From assembly GCA_035041965.1 (NCBI GenBank), contig JAPYMA010000217.1, positions 1 through 64,000 of the forward strand: a DNA stretch of 64,000 nt, given 5' to 3'. Below, in pieces: positions 23,201 through 35,334 of this stretch (the stretch's first letter is position 1; the number at the start of each line of letters is the position of its first letter). Below the pieces are notes generated by a model, which saw only the letters and a program-made list of their open reading frames with translations, was not told the origin of the DNA and searched no databases. Origin of the DNA: Anisakis pegreffii (lineage: Eukaryota; Nematoda; Chromadorea; Rhabditida; Anisakidae). A program made the position numbers and the translations under genes.

Positions 23201-26200
23201 GAAGATGCCGTGCACAATTTTGAGGAATTGTAATTTGATTAGTCTTTTTTTGGTCGATGAACGATCATTTGAATGATACTTCTAAAAGGAGGCAAACAAA
23301 ATTGCTTTCCAGCGTTAGATGCTAATGCGATATTGTTATTGCGGATTTTCACATTTCACATCGTAGACATGACCGTTTTCAGAATGGGTTCAGAATTGAA
23401 TTCGTTCCGTTGTTTGTACAGATGCGTTTTTGATTGTTTAAACTGATTGTTTGCTTGCATCTCAGGGATTACAAACCATTTTCATCGGCTTTCGTAGTCC
23501 ATCTTGTTGAACATCGCAACAGACATTCCATTGAGTCAACTTCAAATGTACCCGTAATCAAGTGCAAACTGACTATGAGCAGCAATCTTAATTCGTGATT
23601 GCTTCAGAAAGCAGTCTTCGAGCAGTACACTTCCGGATTGGATGGCCATCAAAATCGCATCCGTACTAGTCGCAAAGGGCAGCTTCGAGCGTGGAAAAGA
23701 AATTTTGGATTCACAATATCTGATGACAGGAACTGATCAACGATTTGGTTGTTTAGATGCTTATTCGAAGTGTCAATTATCAAAACTGACGAATCAATTC
23801 GCCTTCATTCATTCATGTTACCTATTGCATTGAGTTTCATATCGCTAGAACGCCTTCAAACATAGAAACTGTTGCATAGAGTTAATCAGCCTATCCGCAG
23901 CTGGCGAGCTTCCTTATAAAACTTTGTTTTCATTTCGGATTTCCAGCAACTTTGCTAATGTATCATATGAATTTTTGTCCATGTCAGCAAGCCTGATACG
24001 AGCAGAATTGATGAGATCACGTGCGAAATCGAACATATAGATCGTCAAGCCCGTGTGAGATCGCGAAACTTCGTAGAAATTTCCGCGTAATAGCGATAGC
24101 TTCATTTGCAGCCAGAAATGCATCTGTTGACGATCATCAGATCTTGTCTGCGCTCGAGAGGATCTTGAATGAAAGCAGCACAGAAGCTGCGGCCAGTCAG
24201 TACGAATCAGCGAAGCTCTTCTTTTTGTCATTACTCGATATGCGTTTCACATCGTTGAAAGACGTCTTCTTGAAATGCTTCATGCAATTTCTTGTCGAAA
24301 GGTTTCCATTTCACATTCTTGTGGACAGTAATAAACGAATGAATAGAAACATCCACAAAATCGCCTTTCCTCGATTTTGAAAAGAGTTTTCAGCTTCTCG
24401 ATTTCACATACCGCATATGCAGTATCTTATGGGCTGTTGCAATTTTTTCTGTTGTTGAAAACAGTTCGATTCACTCAAAATAATTCAATTGCCGTAGTTA
24501 AACCAATATCAGGGACGAAATAGCCAAGGCGATCAAGGATTTGAATGAATTTCTTTCCTATGGCAAATCGAAATCAACAAGTGGAGCGATGTTCATCTTG
24601 CTCAGAGCTGCATATTGCTCAAAAGATCAGCATTTGATCGAGCAAGGTTATCGGAATGTTCATTTGTCATATCGCCTATCTCACTGACTGGTCATTGCAC
24701 GCAATCCAAATCAAGAGAATTTCTGAACGAATTGAATCAACGATTTTCCGAGTTTTTCGATTACTCTCTAATTTTGCTTTGCGGTATTCAATTGAATAGA
24801 ACTTTACTTGTTTGGAATTTCTTAAAAATGATTTCAGTAAAAGATTCAATGAAAAATTGGATAAAATCGAACTTGCAAAGGGTCTGTTTGAACGGTTGTG
24901 TTATGCTCGTTGAAGGGAAACCAATTGAATTCGCTGAATATTTACGTGTAATTCGTTTCGTTTGTTGATAATTTTCTGCTCAAACTTCTTATATGAATGC
25001 ATACAGTAGAGACAATTCTCCCGAAGAGATTTCTAAACGGATAGGACTGATATGTTTCCTGGATCACTTACCGTACTCAGCGTGTGCGCAGTGTTCAGAG
25101 TTATTTTCGCTTATAAAGTACCATATTCTAGTGAATGTAAGCTCAACCCCAAATATGGGTCCATTTTTGAATAGAATCATCATACTTAGAGATTACGAGA
25201 AATGCAAATCGTAGACATAAATTCAAGAGAATGCATTACGTGCATTTTTGATGCAATTCATCGTGATGATCTCTTTTCAATTTCAGAAAGAAGAGCAATC
25301 GTTCGGTGATGACCACTTGAATTACTTGTGTGAATTCGCTCTTCACAATAAAGAGGTGTTACCTTTTGGCTCAGCAATTCATTTTCACTCTTATCAGTGC
25401 TGTTGCTTCTTAATATTAGTATATTTTATTATTATTGTTATTACTATTGTTGTTGTTATTATTATAGCATATTATTATTTTTGCTGTTATTGATATTACC
25501 AAATTTTATTTCGTTATCATCGCGGTTATAGTTAAAGTTATTATCGTCACTATTTTTACAAAGATATTATTTTTATAAGGTATTCGTTCTTAGCATTGGG
25601 CTTTGGACTTTCTCAGACAGTTATTCTTCGTGTTTGATCATTGGAATGCACTAATCTCAATATGACTTTCTTGTACCCTTTGAAGTATTTCGACGTGTTT
25701 CATTGTCGTTTTCAGCCGAAGATCATCGAATCGTTGATCGAAATTCCCGAATTATTCAAATTGGATGTAAAATCACGTAATAAAGCCTGCGAATATTTGG
25801 TTGTTTGTTACGGTGAATTGTTCATTCTATTTTTCATGTTTTCAATAAGTTGTAATTTTATTTGTTGTGTTGTTCAATTTGAAAAAATTCAGCTTCTGTG
25901 ATGTTTATGGAAATACTTAGAAAATGGAAGCATTTCGAAAAAAAACTTCAGCTTTTGAACGGCATCCAGTTCAATATCAGTGGTCATCTTGAAGTTTGCA
26001 GATAGAGTGAATTTGCATGCATTGCAAATTTTTTACTTCTTTCTTGCGCACAGTTTTTGAAGTGATCAACTCAATTCGAGCTGAGTTTTCGTTTCAGGCA
26101 AAAGAAAAGATCTGAATGGTTTGATGCGCATTTGGAAGTTCGTTAAAGCAGAGAAGAAGGTGGATGCATTTGCCGTAAGCATACAGAAGCTTGCTCATTT

Positions 26201-26267
26201 CTTCAGATGTCTTAATGTCACTGCACCTGATGATCTTGTTGCTGTGTTGAGGAGGTTCAACGAATAG
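11289..26267 (+). CDS. LRPPRC: LRPPRC-like mitochondrial PPR protein
   Basis: A mitochondrial RNA-binding protein of the LRPPRC type, built of pentatricopeptide-repeat helix pairs; the family stabilises and polyadenylates mitochondrial mRNAs. I find about 34 exons (about 1,560 codons; human 1,394): 11289-11492, 12408-12616, 13182-13385, 13830-14010, 14177-14294, 14467-14568, 14757-14870, 14988-15045, 15156-15313, 15715-15825, 15950-16103, 16522-16645, 16951-17083, 17313-17440, 17820-18049, 18334-18477, 18655-18824, 19268-19406, 19520-19659, 19823-19953, 20225-20331, 20512-20580, 20757-20856, 20986-21095, 23024-23229, 23608-23769, 23947-24020, 24094-24301, 24513-24646, 24838-24946, 25007-25136, 25287-25355, 25716-25812, 26098-26267. 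Exon 1 reads like a presequence (SYFRW...CIHRYFAS). PPR-like stretches include DVLKDFKSSSIEPN and LPDWMAIKIASVLVAKG. No in-frame ATG is visible in exon 1. Phases do not close at 13385/13830, 15045/15156 and 24946/25007. All other joins do. Confidence 0.85.
22839..22918 (+). repeat. 80-nt hairpin in an LRPPRC intron, miRNA-precursor size
   Basis: Two 34-bp arms (22839-22872 and 22885-22918) with a 12-nt loop. Of four non-Watson-Crick positions, two are G:U in the plus-strand RNA and would be A:C in the minus strand. The host gene's strand is therefore the better folder. It lies inside the long intron 21096-23023. It could be a miRNA-like precursor or a small MITE. Confidence 0.6.
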
Positions 26268-27215
26268 TCACCGTCCGAATGTAATTCAAAATATCCATTA
26301 ACTATTTCTTGATGATAGTATTTGATAAAGTGAATTTTACACGCTCTGAAACCTGTGTTTCTTTATAAGCTTTCGGTGTTTTCTGAAGCCATCGACAATG
26401 AGGAGGTCATGAAACATGTATGCTTATGCAGCCAGGGAATCGGGATCTGTGTGGGCATTATGCAGGATCAGTGCACTGAATTTTTCTTATCGATCGTTAT
26501 CATGAAGATTCGATCATTTTCACTATGCACTTGATAAAAGAGTGATCTATTGGAGAATTTGTGAAATAATGAAATAGTCGTGTTGATGCAGATTAGATAA
26601 GATCGATTTATGAATAAATATGAATAAAAAATCGTGTTCAGTTGATAAGATTCATAGCGAATAAATCACAAAACAAAGGAATGACTGACTGTATGCAGTT
26701 CATACGATGAACTATTGAAGACAACTACTGAAGAGAGCTATTGAAGAAAAAATAAATGGGAAATTTTTGAATGCATGAAAACGATTTCTTCATCAATTTC
26801 TCGGATGGCTTGAGATTCTCGAGCAGGAGCAGCTGCTTCTCAAATAGCTTTCCCTAAAAACCTCAAATCGATCACCCTGCTCGATCAGTAATGTTTCTCA
26901 CAGTTTTTAAAGAGACGATCAATAATGACAATGTTGTAAATTGTTTAAAAAATTGAAGTTGTTGCATTAAAAGCGAAGATATTCCCTACGTCTACGACAC
27001 ATCAACGCAATTTTCATAAAACTTATAATTCTCGGGACGAAACAACCCTCGGTGTACTGATTCCCTTATCCGATCAATATCTTTTTTCATTTACAATACA
27101 TTCTCGCCTCCGCTTAATTGGTGACGTTTTGCAGAGGTTGATGATTTGCTCACATCATGATTGCACTAACAGAAATATAATAATAGTAGTGGTTAATTGA
27201 CTGTTGCTTTTAGCG
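26268..27215. other. Convergent 3' intergenic region
   Basis: Lies between the stop codons of the plus-strand LRPPRC gene and the minus-strand chitinase gene. AATAAA hexamers near 26612 and 26622 are plausible polyadenylation signals for LRPPRC. No further gene seen. Confidence 0.5.
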
Positions 27216-30200
27216 TTAGTTCTGTGGATGCTTGAGACATGCACTCGATGAAGAGTCCATACCGTACATGCTCGGATTGCCGTAAACACTCTCCACACAA
27301 CGCTTTTGATTGTCTTCGTTCAACGCGACAAATTCTTTGGGGTAGTAATTGGCATCGAAATACGGTATCATGCCTGCAACAAATTTTGTAACTGTGACTA
27401 TATTCGTCCTCCAAAACGCACCATTCCGTGAGATACTGATGATATCGTCACTTTTGTTGAGAATTCACGCCCATTTTCGTCTTCATTTTCAAATGCAACG
27501 GACCATTGTGTTATTGTAAAGATGCCTGATCACCGTCAGTTTTTTTTTCTCGCTGACATTTAGATATGGTTCACAGAGAATTACGCTGATCCATAGGAAA
27601 CTATGGATAAAACACTCAAAAACTCGATTTAGTGCAAACAAAAGCAATCGTTGACGAAAACAAACCGGCATAAGAAGCAGGTGCACATTTGCATGGTTCT
27701 TCCTTCCAACTTGATGACCAGTCAGGCTGATAACTGAGATTATGCTGTATCTGATCCAGTTTTTGAGGCATGCCTGAATTCAGCGATCTGTTCTTTTTAT
27801 TCAATTTTCAGCGATTACGCCGGGCGATGAGTGGATATTTTTGGATGATGAATCGTGAATGAATAGACAGCATCATTTTGAGATTGAATCAATGATCAGT
27901 CCAAGAAGAACGAGTGAGCATAACTCATATTTCATGTGTATTCATTAATTTAGCTCACATTTCATTTGAGTATCAATGACACTAACACTTTCAAAATTCT
28001 AAAGGTGATGATTAACTTTACGATCCGTTTACTTACTTTTGCATGTCAGCTCTTCATCTTTACCAGTTGGAACACTGAAGTATTTACAAAACCATTTGAA
28101 CGCTTTGATGCGACGGCTTTCCCCAGGACCTCCAGGTTCTCCTTCATCTTCACCATTGCATTCGTTGTTTATGATCAAACTCGTCGGTCCAAATATCGGT
28201 CCCGAATAACCAGCCGCTTCGTTCACTGACCCCGCAGTCCAATCGCCTGTTCATGCATAAATTAATTATTATTGCATTTTAGTGCATCTGATAATATATT
28301 TCAGCGATTCGTTATCTGTTCCTTACAATTAGATTATGCCATGCAAAGAGTATCGTAAGTTTTACAAGTACCAATTACAGTGTCAATGTTCATCGAAGTG
28401 ATAAGCAATAATGATAACAACCTAGTACAATATCGTGCATTGCGGGTTTTGGTGGTTGCGGAGTCATATAGAACCACAACGAAGCGAGTAACGCGAGGGG
28501 AGGATCCATCTTGGTCATCACCAAATTCGGTTCAGCCAACAGATCAACATCGATGCCGTTCGCACGGAGCCATTGCCCGAACTGACCGTAGTTGTAGTTG
28601 TAGGAAATCTGTAATTCGTTTCAGTTCCAGGAACCATTCCACAGACAAATCCCATTCGACGCTTGCAAATGAATTCGAAACATATATTTTTCTGTTCACC
28701 TGAATCGCTCCTCTACCAAAATAGCAATCTGTGTAGAAACCATCAGCCGTTTGATCGCTGCCATCACACGAGAAGAAATAATCGATTTGAGGACTCTGTA
28801 CGCAATATCTGCAAATGAATCGAGTGCCAGTTTCTCGTGACAATACTCGTATATAGCTAGGTGAACATTTAGAAATGAATTTAGAGCAGGCGATTGTTGA
28901 ATGCACACGATGAGTATGACGGTACACCCGCATGGGTCCTAGCCTCATCTGGCTGAATTAGATGTACGTCTAGGCTCTGGCTTCGCCTTACGCCAAGTCT
29001 TAAAGAGGCGAAATCTTCAGTCACAAACTTCGAGCTAATCGCTCATCAACTAAGATAGAACCATTCATGTCAAACGCAAAATCGTCTGTTTGCTTTGTGA
29101 TTAAGAAGTATTATATAAGCCATTTACCGTCCAGCCGCATTGCACTTTTTTCCATCTTCAGGCTTGGAACCAGGCGATGCCGAATCAAGAAAACCTGAAA
29201 CTGGACCACCTTCGAACCAGTTGTACAGACCACCTCGATAGAAACAGTCATCAGCTTCTTCCTTAGATCTTCCGCTACAAAATCCAACTTATTTCGATTG
29301 ATTAACAATAATATTTGAAACTAAAACGTATTTTACACTTATCCATCTTTCATCTACATCTGATATTGCATTCAGCATTTTAAATAGTTTCATAGTGGAT
29401 GAAAAACTATATTAACTCCATCAAAAAAGCAATACAACTCCATATAGATTCGAAAGTCAAGCAAATAGTCAGTGTAAATCCTTTGAAACTGTGGAATTGA
29501 ACGAACGTATAAACTGATGCATCATTAGCGCCAGTCTCTTGTATTGCATGTGCAAAGAAAGCAGCCACATCGCGTCGAGTGTTCTCTTCAGGTGTATAAA
29601 CTGAATTTGGTGACGACGTTCCAAACCTAGGGAAATAGCGTGCCGCTATCACGAACGCTTCATACGAATATGGCCAGCACTTATTGGGACCCCATCCGAT
29701 GTTCGCATACGGGAAGAGATCCTGGAAATGGATACTTTCGATTTGGATTATAGAATCGCGGTTATAGAGCGGGGAATACTCTTGGAACATCCATAAGTAT
29801 TTAAAGCCTAGTTTCTCACACAGTCATTCTACGTTCTCCTTTTTAGCCGTATGGCTGACCACCATTCCACCCTTCTGCATAATCCACTTGGCTGCAGTTC
29901 TCTCCTTGTTCCCCAACCTTCTCTAACAATTATCACATCTTGGGGACCAATCAGAATAAAATCAAGAAATCGATGATCAATAAGTTTTATGCTACGAGTT
30001 CTTTGCTGATATCGATGTGAACAGTTTGTTATTGTAAAATGCTCATTCTGAAGGAAATTGTTGAGCATTTATGGACACAATATGAAGAAGTGTCAACTAA
30101 TTACGATCTATCAATCTCGACGCTTTCCCCCGTAAGACCTTCAAATTCTTCCGCATGCAAGAACTCTTCTTTCCTCCTCTTTTTATGAAAAGCATTGTTA

Positions 30201-30609
30201 GAGAACATACACGTCAAAAAGATGATGTCGGTATCATCTATTGCAGTTGAACTGATACAATCGAATTCACTGAAGCGTTTTTAAAGGAAAATTTGTCTCA
30301 CTTCAAACATTCCTTTGGTAAACCATTCCTCAAGTTTTGAAGGACTTTTGTTGTTTGGATCGCTCGGTGGTGTACAACTCTGCGGTGGTTCCGAGCCATA
30401 TTTTCTTACATCTGGACAATTCGGTTTCCCAGCATCGATATGAGATAGTTGAGCTGAAGGTACACGATACTGGTCGATGCTATTTTTTTAATTTCCCCAG
30501 TTACGAAAGCTCTTGATTCAGTGAAATACGAACAGCAATTGACTAAATTAGGAAAGTAAAATCACTTACAAAGTAACGCAACGATAATGACTACACCTCG
30601 AGCGCGCAT
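27216..30609 (-). CDS. Secreted GH19 chitinase-like protein
   Basis: Glycoside hydrolase family 19 (plant class-I/IV chitinase fold), predicted to act on chitin or a related glycan outside the cell. Eight exons join in phase to 405 residues: 30570-30609, 30302-30453, 29507-29721, 29129-29274 (147-nt phase; end at 29128), 28700-28808, 28422-28608, 28037-28246, 27216-27373. Exon 1 is a signal peptide (MRARGVVIIVALL). A cysteine-poor linker follows (CTPPSDPNNKSPSKLEEW), then the catalytic domain: VAAFFAHAIQETG holds the first catalytic Glu, followed by CFYRGGLYNWFEGGP, YFGRGAIQISYNYNYGQFG, LWFYMTPQPPKP, and a C-terminal CNGEDEGEPGGPGESRRIKAF. The YFGRGAIQ and MTPQPPKP blocks are family signatures. 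The second catalytic Glu of plant enzymes lies in a region that aligns poorly here (WFEGG is the nearest Glu), so activity is not certain. A coding-like segment in the intron at about 29846-29925 is not explained. Confidence 0.9.
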
Positions 30610-32827
30610 CTTGCGATCTAACGGATGAATATATGATAGCTCCGCCACCTATTTAAACCTATTCACTACTCAATATCGAAAATAGCAGACGGTTCCTTTA
30701 TTGTTTGTCCTTTTTGTTATAATCAATTGAAAAAAAGGATAAACAGTAAAGGATAAGCAAACAACCCCATCCACTGAGAATTCTGTTGTTCCAGTATCCA
30801 ACAAACCGTTCTGTTATTGTTCCAATAGAAAGCAGCCACTGAACGAACGAAAATATCCAACCAAAAGTGAAACAATACAAATGTGATGAGATATTCAGCA
30901 AAATATTTATTTAAGAATGAATATTCACCAAATATCTATTTTGGGAATAAATATTTCGTCAGATTTGCATCTCAGATCGAAGTCGATGAAAGTCGCGCCG
31001 AAGAGCGAATCGTAAACAAATCTGAACAAATAGGAGAATTTGCGTAAACTGGTAAACAACGAACGATCTGAGCTGTGACAAATATCACTTATTGTCAATA
31101 ATCCAAAAACGAATATCAGTAAATCTCGATGAACATCCAAAATTCGTCAGTAAATCCCGATGAACATTCAAAGCCAATCCAACCTTGTTTGCATCAATCA
31201 TAATGTCCACCATCAGCACTTCACTATTTGAGTGCAGTTTGGAAAGGAAATTAGTCGAAAACCAAAGAATTGAAATTGCGAGAGATTGTCCATCGATACA
31301 ATAAGCGTGTTCAGCACGGTGACAATAGCCACGTCGTTCGTCTCTGCTTTATCCATCAAACACAATCGTATCACTAAATTACGCCAGATTGCTAGGATGA
31401 ATTCGATCGGCAACACGTAACACCATCGAGTAACAGCAACAATTTTCACAAATCCTAAAAGTAGCAAAATCAGAACGAAGTTGCTTGCAAATCGCAGGAA
31501 AAGAGCACCTAATTGTGCTCGGAAATTTCGAATCAAGGTAGCGGAATATTGCTCTAAAATTCCGAAGAGAATTTTATGATACGCCAAAAGAAGACTGAAC
31601 TCAGCGTTATTGTATTAATGGTAAGCCATGCAAGTACAGTGCCAGAGTCAGTCGTTTGGTCAATTGTTTGTAGGAAGAATATTTGCATTTTCCATTTTTC
31701 AGTTGTTCTTTTGCAAACACTCTGATGATGATCAATTTTGATGGATTACTGAAAAATTTTGTGCTGTTTATGGGGATGAACAATACGGTTAATTCACAGA
31801 AAACAACGACACTGAACAGTTTTGATGTATTAGAACTACCACGAGATTGGTCGATAACTCATGCTGATGAATTGATTGATATGTGCAATTGATTTCTTTT
31901 TTTAGCACATTTGAAAATGCTCCATTCACCCAAAAATCACCGTTCAACAGTTGGACCATTTTAAGATTTTAATGTGTTTTTGAAGTTTCTTTAGTAAGAT
32001 GTTTCAAGGAATATTGCTGGTGCTTCGTTTCGAGCATTTTTCAAATCACTAAGGTGCTGTTGTCCAGACATCCGTTATGATAGTGAATTCTCAATTATAA
32101 TTGTTTTATCGTTAAATCAAAAATTTGTCGTATTATTTTCTGTATGTAACATGTCAATACGTTGCTGTTGCATTTAAGACGATGGTCACGATAATGATAA
32201 TGATCGATCTCAAATTGAATCGCCACAATGTTGCTTTAATTGCAACAAGAACATCGTTTGGTTCAAATCAGTTGCAAATTGAATGCGATTCGATTTTGTG
32301 CGTTGGAAAATGACCTATTTAGTGGTGGTGATAGTGTTGGAGAGTTGTATGTTCACTGCAACTGAACACTGCATAAATTCATCGCAATCGGTGATTTCGG
32401 TGCATTCTTCATTTCTTTTCTTTCCTTTTCTTTTCCATTGTCACCAGTGCCACCTTATCGTCCAACACCTTCATTCTATACGTATAATATCTTCGCAAAA
32501 GTGCGATTCGTTTCAATTAATGACTTGCTTGAATAAGCAGTTGTTATTCTTACTTCAAACTTCCGACGCTCAGCATGACACCAGAAACGTTGAGGCGCAA
32601 CTTGATTTTCTTGCAATCGCTATTTTTTGGTTAAATTTAACGAACAAATTGATGAACATTCATCAAATATCAATAAACTGGTATCATCTTGTTTGATAGG
32701 TGTGGTGCGTTAAGATGACTTGTGCAACTGATAGCCATCGTCACTGTTGTTTAACTTGTTTTGCCGTTGTTTGCTGCGATTTCTATTCAATAAGATGCAA
32801 ATTTTAGGTAATTGACCGAAAATTGCA
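30610..32827. other. Interval with orphan ORFs, no firm gene
   Basis: Divergent space between the chitinase-like gene (minus) and the FKBP gene (plus), so both promoters should be here. It holds an open 124-codon minus-strand frame with two hydrophobic stretches (31213-31587) and a plus-strand exon-like segment after a TTTTTCAG acceptor (31702-31892). Neither can be tied to a family. A short direct duplication (about 30 bp) lies at about 31114-31175. Confidence 0.4.
32801..32807 (+). promoter_or_regulatory. Possible trans-splice acceptor before FKBP start
   Basis: ATTTTAG, 20 bases before the FKBP ATG, fits the acceptor used for spliced-leader addition in nematodes, where the leader usually lands close to the start codon. 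It could also end a 5' UTR intron. Confidence 0.35.
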
Positions 32828-35334
32828 ATGTTTTTCATCGCTTTATTAGGAGTATTTTTTGTCTCACAAGTGCTGACAGAGGATGCTCGAACATGGGTTG
32901 ATGAGACCGGTGTTGAGGTGGAAATTATTCGTAAAATGCCAGGTTCGTTTCTGATTTTGTTCCATGAAATTCAGATTCAATATTTCGTCGGGGCGACCAA
33001 ATATATTTGAAACGTACTGTTATAAATTGAAACATTTTGCATCAAACAGATTGCAAATACCTTGAGTGCTTCAGTTGTACCCAATGCAGTGATTCATTCT
33101 TGCAGAAATAAATTGGTTAAAAGGATCGTAGTTTTTTCTTGTGATTGCAGCAAAGTACTCGTTCAACTTTATACATTTTTGCTCTCGAATTGTCTTCGTT
33201 GTTCCGTTCGAAAAATCGATTGAGAAGAAACAATTTCCAATAAAAGTTGCATTGTATTTTCGGGTGACCTTGAAGTTGCTGCTTGTTTGCCACATTCTTT
33301 TAATGAATTAATGTTAAATATTGCAGAAAGCAAATGTAAAATAAAAAGTGAAGCTGGCGATACAGTTAAACAGTGGTACAAATTGAGCGATAAAAATGGA
33401 CGCGTAATTGGTACCAATTTTGGAAAAGAACCGTACGTTAAAAGTGATCATATTCGATTATGACAACATGTTGTGTTGCTGATTTGACGGTTTAAGTTAT
33501 CGTTTTTAAAACGGATCAACACTGGAGACAGCGGATCATCGAGAGGAATTCAAAGTATAATGATGGACAGAAATTCGGTTGAACTAATGAAATCGGTTTG
33601 GTCACTTGATATCGTTGAAATGATAACTGGATCAATTCATGATTGAATTACCACTTGAAGCGTTTCACTGACAGTGGGAATGACCCGAAAACGATATCGA
33701 ATCATAGAAAAATCAATTGCATCGCACAAGATAAACGTTTCCAATGTTCACCTATTAATTGGTCAACTAACGTAACATGGCTTGATGAATGACCAAGTCG
33801 ATAAAACTAGAGATTCATGTATTGATGAAGGTATATCATGTATTTTGGAATGAAGTGATAACCACCGAGTGTACATCAATAAAGAATGACAAACAGTCAA
33901 GATTATTTTGATTCAGATATGAATTTGTGTTGGGTCGTGGGCAGGTGATTCGTGGTATGGATGCAGCTATGAAAGATATGTGCATCGGTGAACAACGACG
34001 GATTGTGATACCTCCAGAACAAGCGTTCGAGGAGGAGGGCCGAGAAGAGGACGGCATAGAACCCGGCTCAACGCTCTACTACTTCGTGGAATTAGTTGAC
34101 ATATTCAGACCGAATCCCGGTGAGAAATGGCTTGAGGATGACGGTCTTTCGATTGAGGTTCATCAAATCATTTTTTTTGTGGATACTTATTCTGTGTGGT
34201 TATCTCGCAGATAATATATTCTCAATGACCTGCGAATCGAAACTACATCAGCTGATAAGAATGTGAATGATATTTTGAGGGACACGTGGCATTTTAAGAA
34301 ATCCCTCGTTATCTCCATGTGCAATTGTTGCTGACCTGATCGTATTGTTCAAAAAATAAAAAATAAAAAAAAACAGTAAAAAAACGTCACCATTCCATCC
34401 AATGAACCCAATATAAATTCCATTCCTCTTTCGTTTTTTCTTGAATTTAACAAATTGTTGAGAGAAGTTTGTTTTCAGGTCATACATAAAATCGAGGAGA
34501 GTGAATGCAAAAAAGCGGAACCAGGCGATACGGTGCATCAAGAATATACGTTGTATCTACAAGATGGAACTTATGTTGATTCCAGCGAAGCACGTAAAAA
34601 GCCATTCATCTTCAAACTGGGATCTGGACAGGTGAAATTTCAAATGCGATCTTATGGAAATAGTCATCACCACATAACTGATAGGCATGAGCGCTTTTCT
34701 ACAAATAATTTTGCTTGTAGAAATCATTCAAAAATTTTGAACCGAAATGAGAAGAGGTTCGTTCTTGAGATGCAAAAAGCCTACGAGAATTGATCTCTTT
34801 CGAGTTGCGTAATTCCTCGCACAAAGTTTATCGTCATCACAGAACCGTGCTGTTTGTTCCCTTTCATCAAAACTGATTTCTGTCAGCAACTGAAATAAAG
34901 AAAACTTCTCTTGTTTGAAGGTGATCCCTGGAATTGACAGAGCGATGACGGGAATGTGTGAAGGCGAACACCGAAAAGTTATCATACCACCCGATTTAGG
35001 TAGGTTCGGTCAAATGAACGATTTTCATGTCGCATTTTGTTTCTATTGATCAGATAGGATTTACTTTATCACTTCTAATTGTCAACATCAATGAACTGAT
35101 TGCATGAAACTCTTCAAATTACAATCCAATTGAAATATTTTTGATGTTGCGATGGATAGAAATCATATTTCAACATGCGAACATTAATTTTACTTTATTC
35201 TTTGTTAAGCGTACGGTGAAAAGGGACGTCCACCAGTGATACCGCCGGATTCATATTTACGATTCGATATCGAACTGGCTAAGGTGATAAAGGCGAATGA
35301 AGGGCAAAATGAAGGCAAAAAGGAGGAACTTTGA
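32828..35334 (+). CDS. ER-resident two-domain FKBP (peptidyl-prolyl isomerase)
   Basis: FK506-binding-type prolyl isomerase acting on folding in the ER lumen. Six phase-matched exons give 272 residues: 32828-32942, 33327-33432, 33917-34157, 34479-34631, 34921-34999, 35210-35334. Residues 1-18 form a signal peptide ([17 protein letters not shown]). Domain 1 (about 39-140) keeps [13 protein letters not shown] but has GTNFG where active FKBPs have FDSS, and AFEEEG in place of AYG, so it looks weak or inactive. Domain 2 (about 150-255) has [40 protein letters not shown] and [13 protein letters not shown]. It keeps Asp, Tyr and Ile residues of the pocket, although the usual Trp after VI is Ile-Asp here. 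The C-terminus is KEEL, a KDEL-type ER retrieval signal. C. elegans has similar secreted double-domain FKBPs (fkb-3/4/5 group). Confidence 0.93.
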
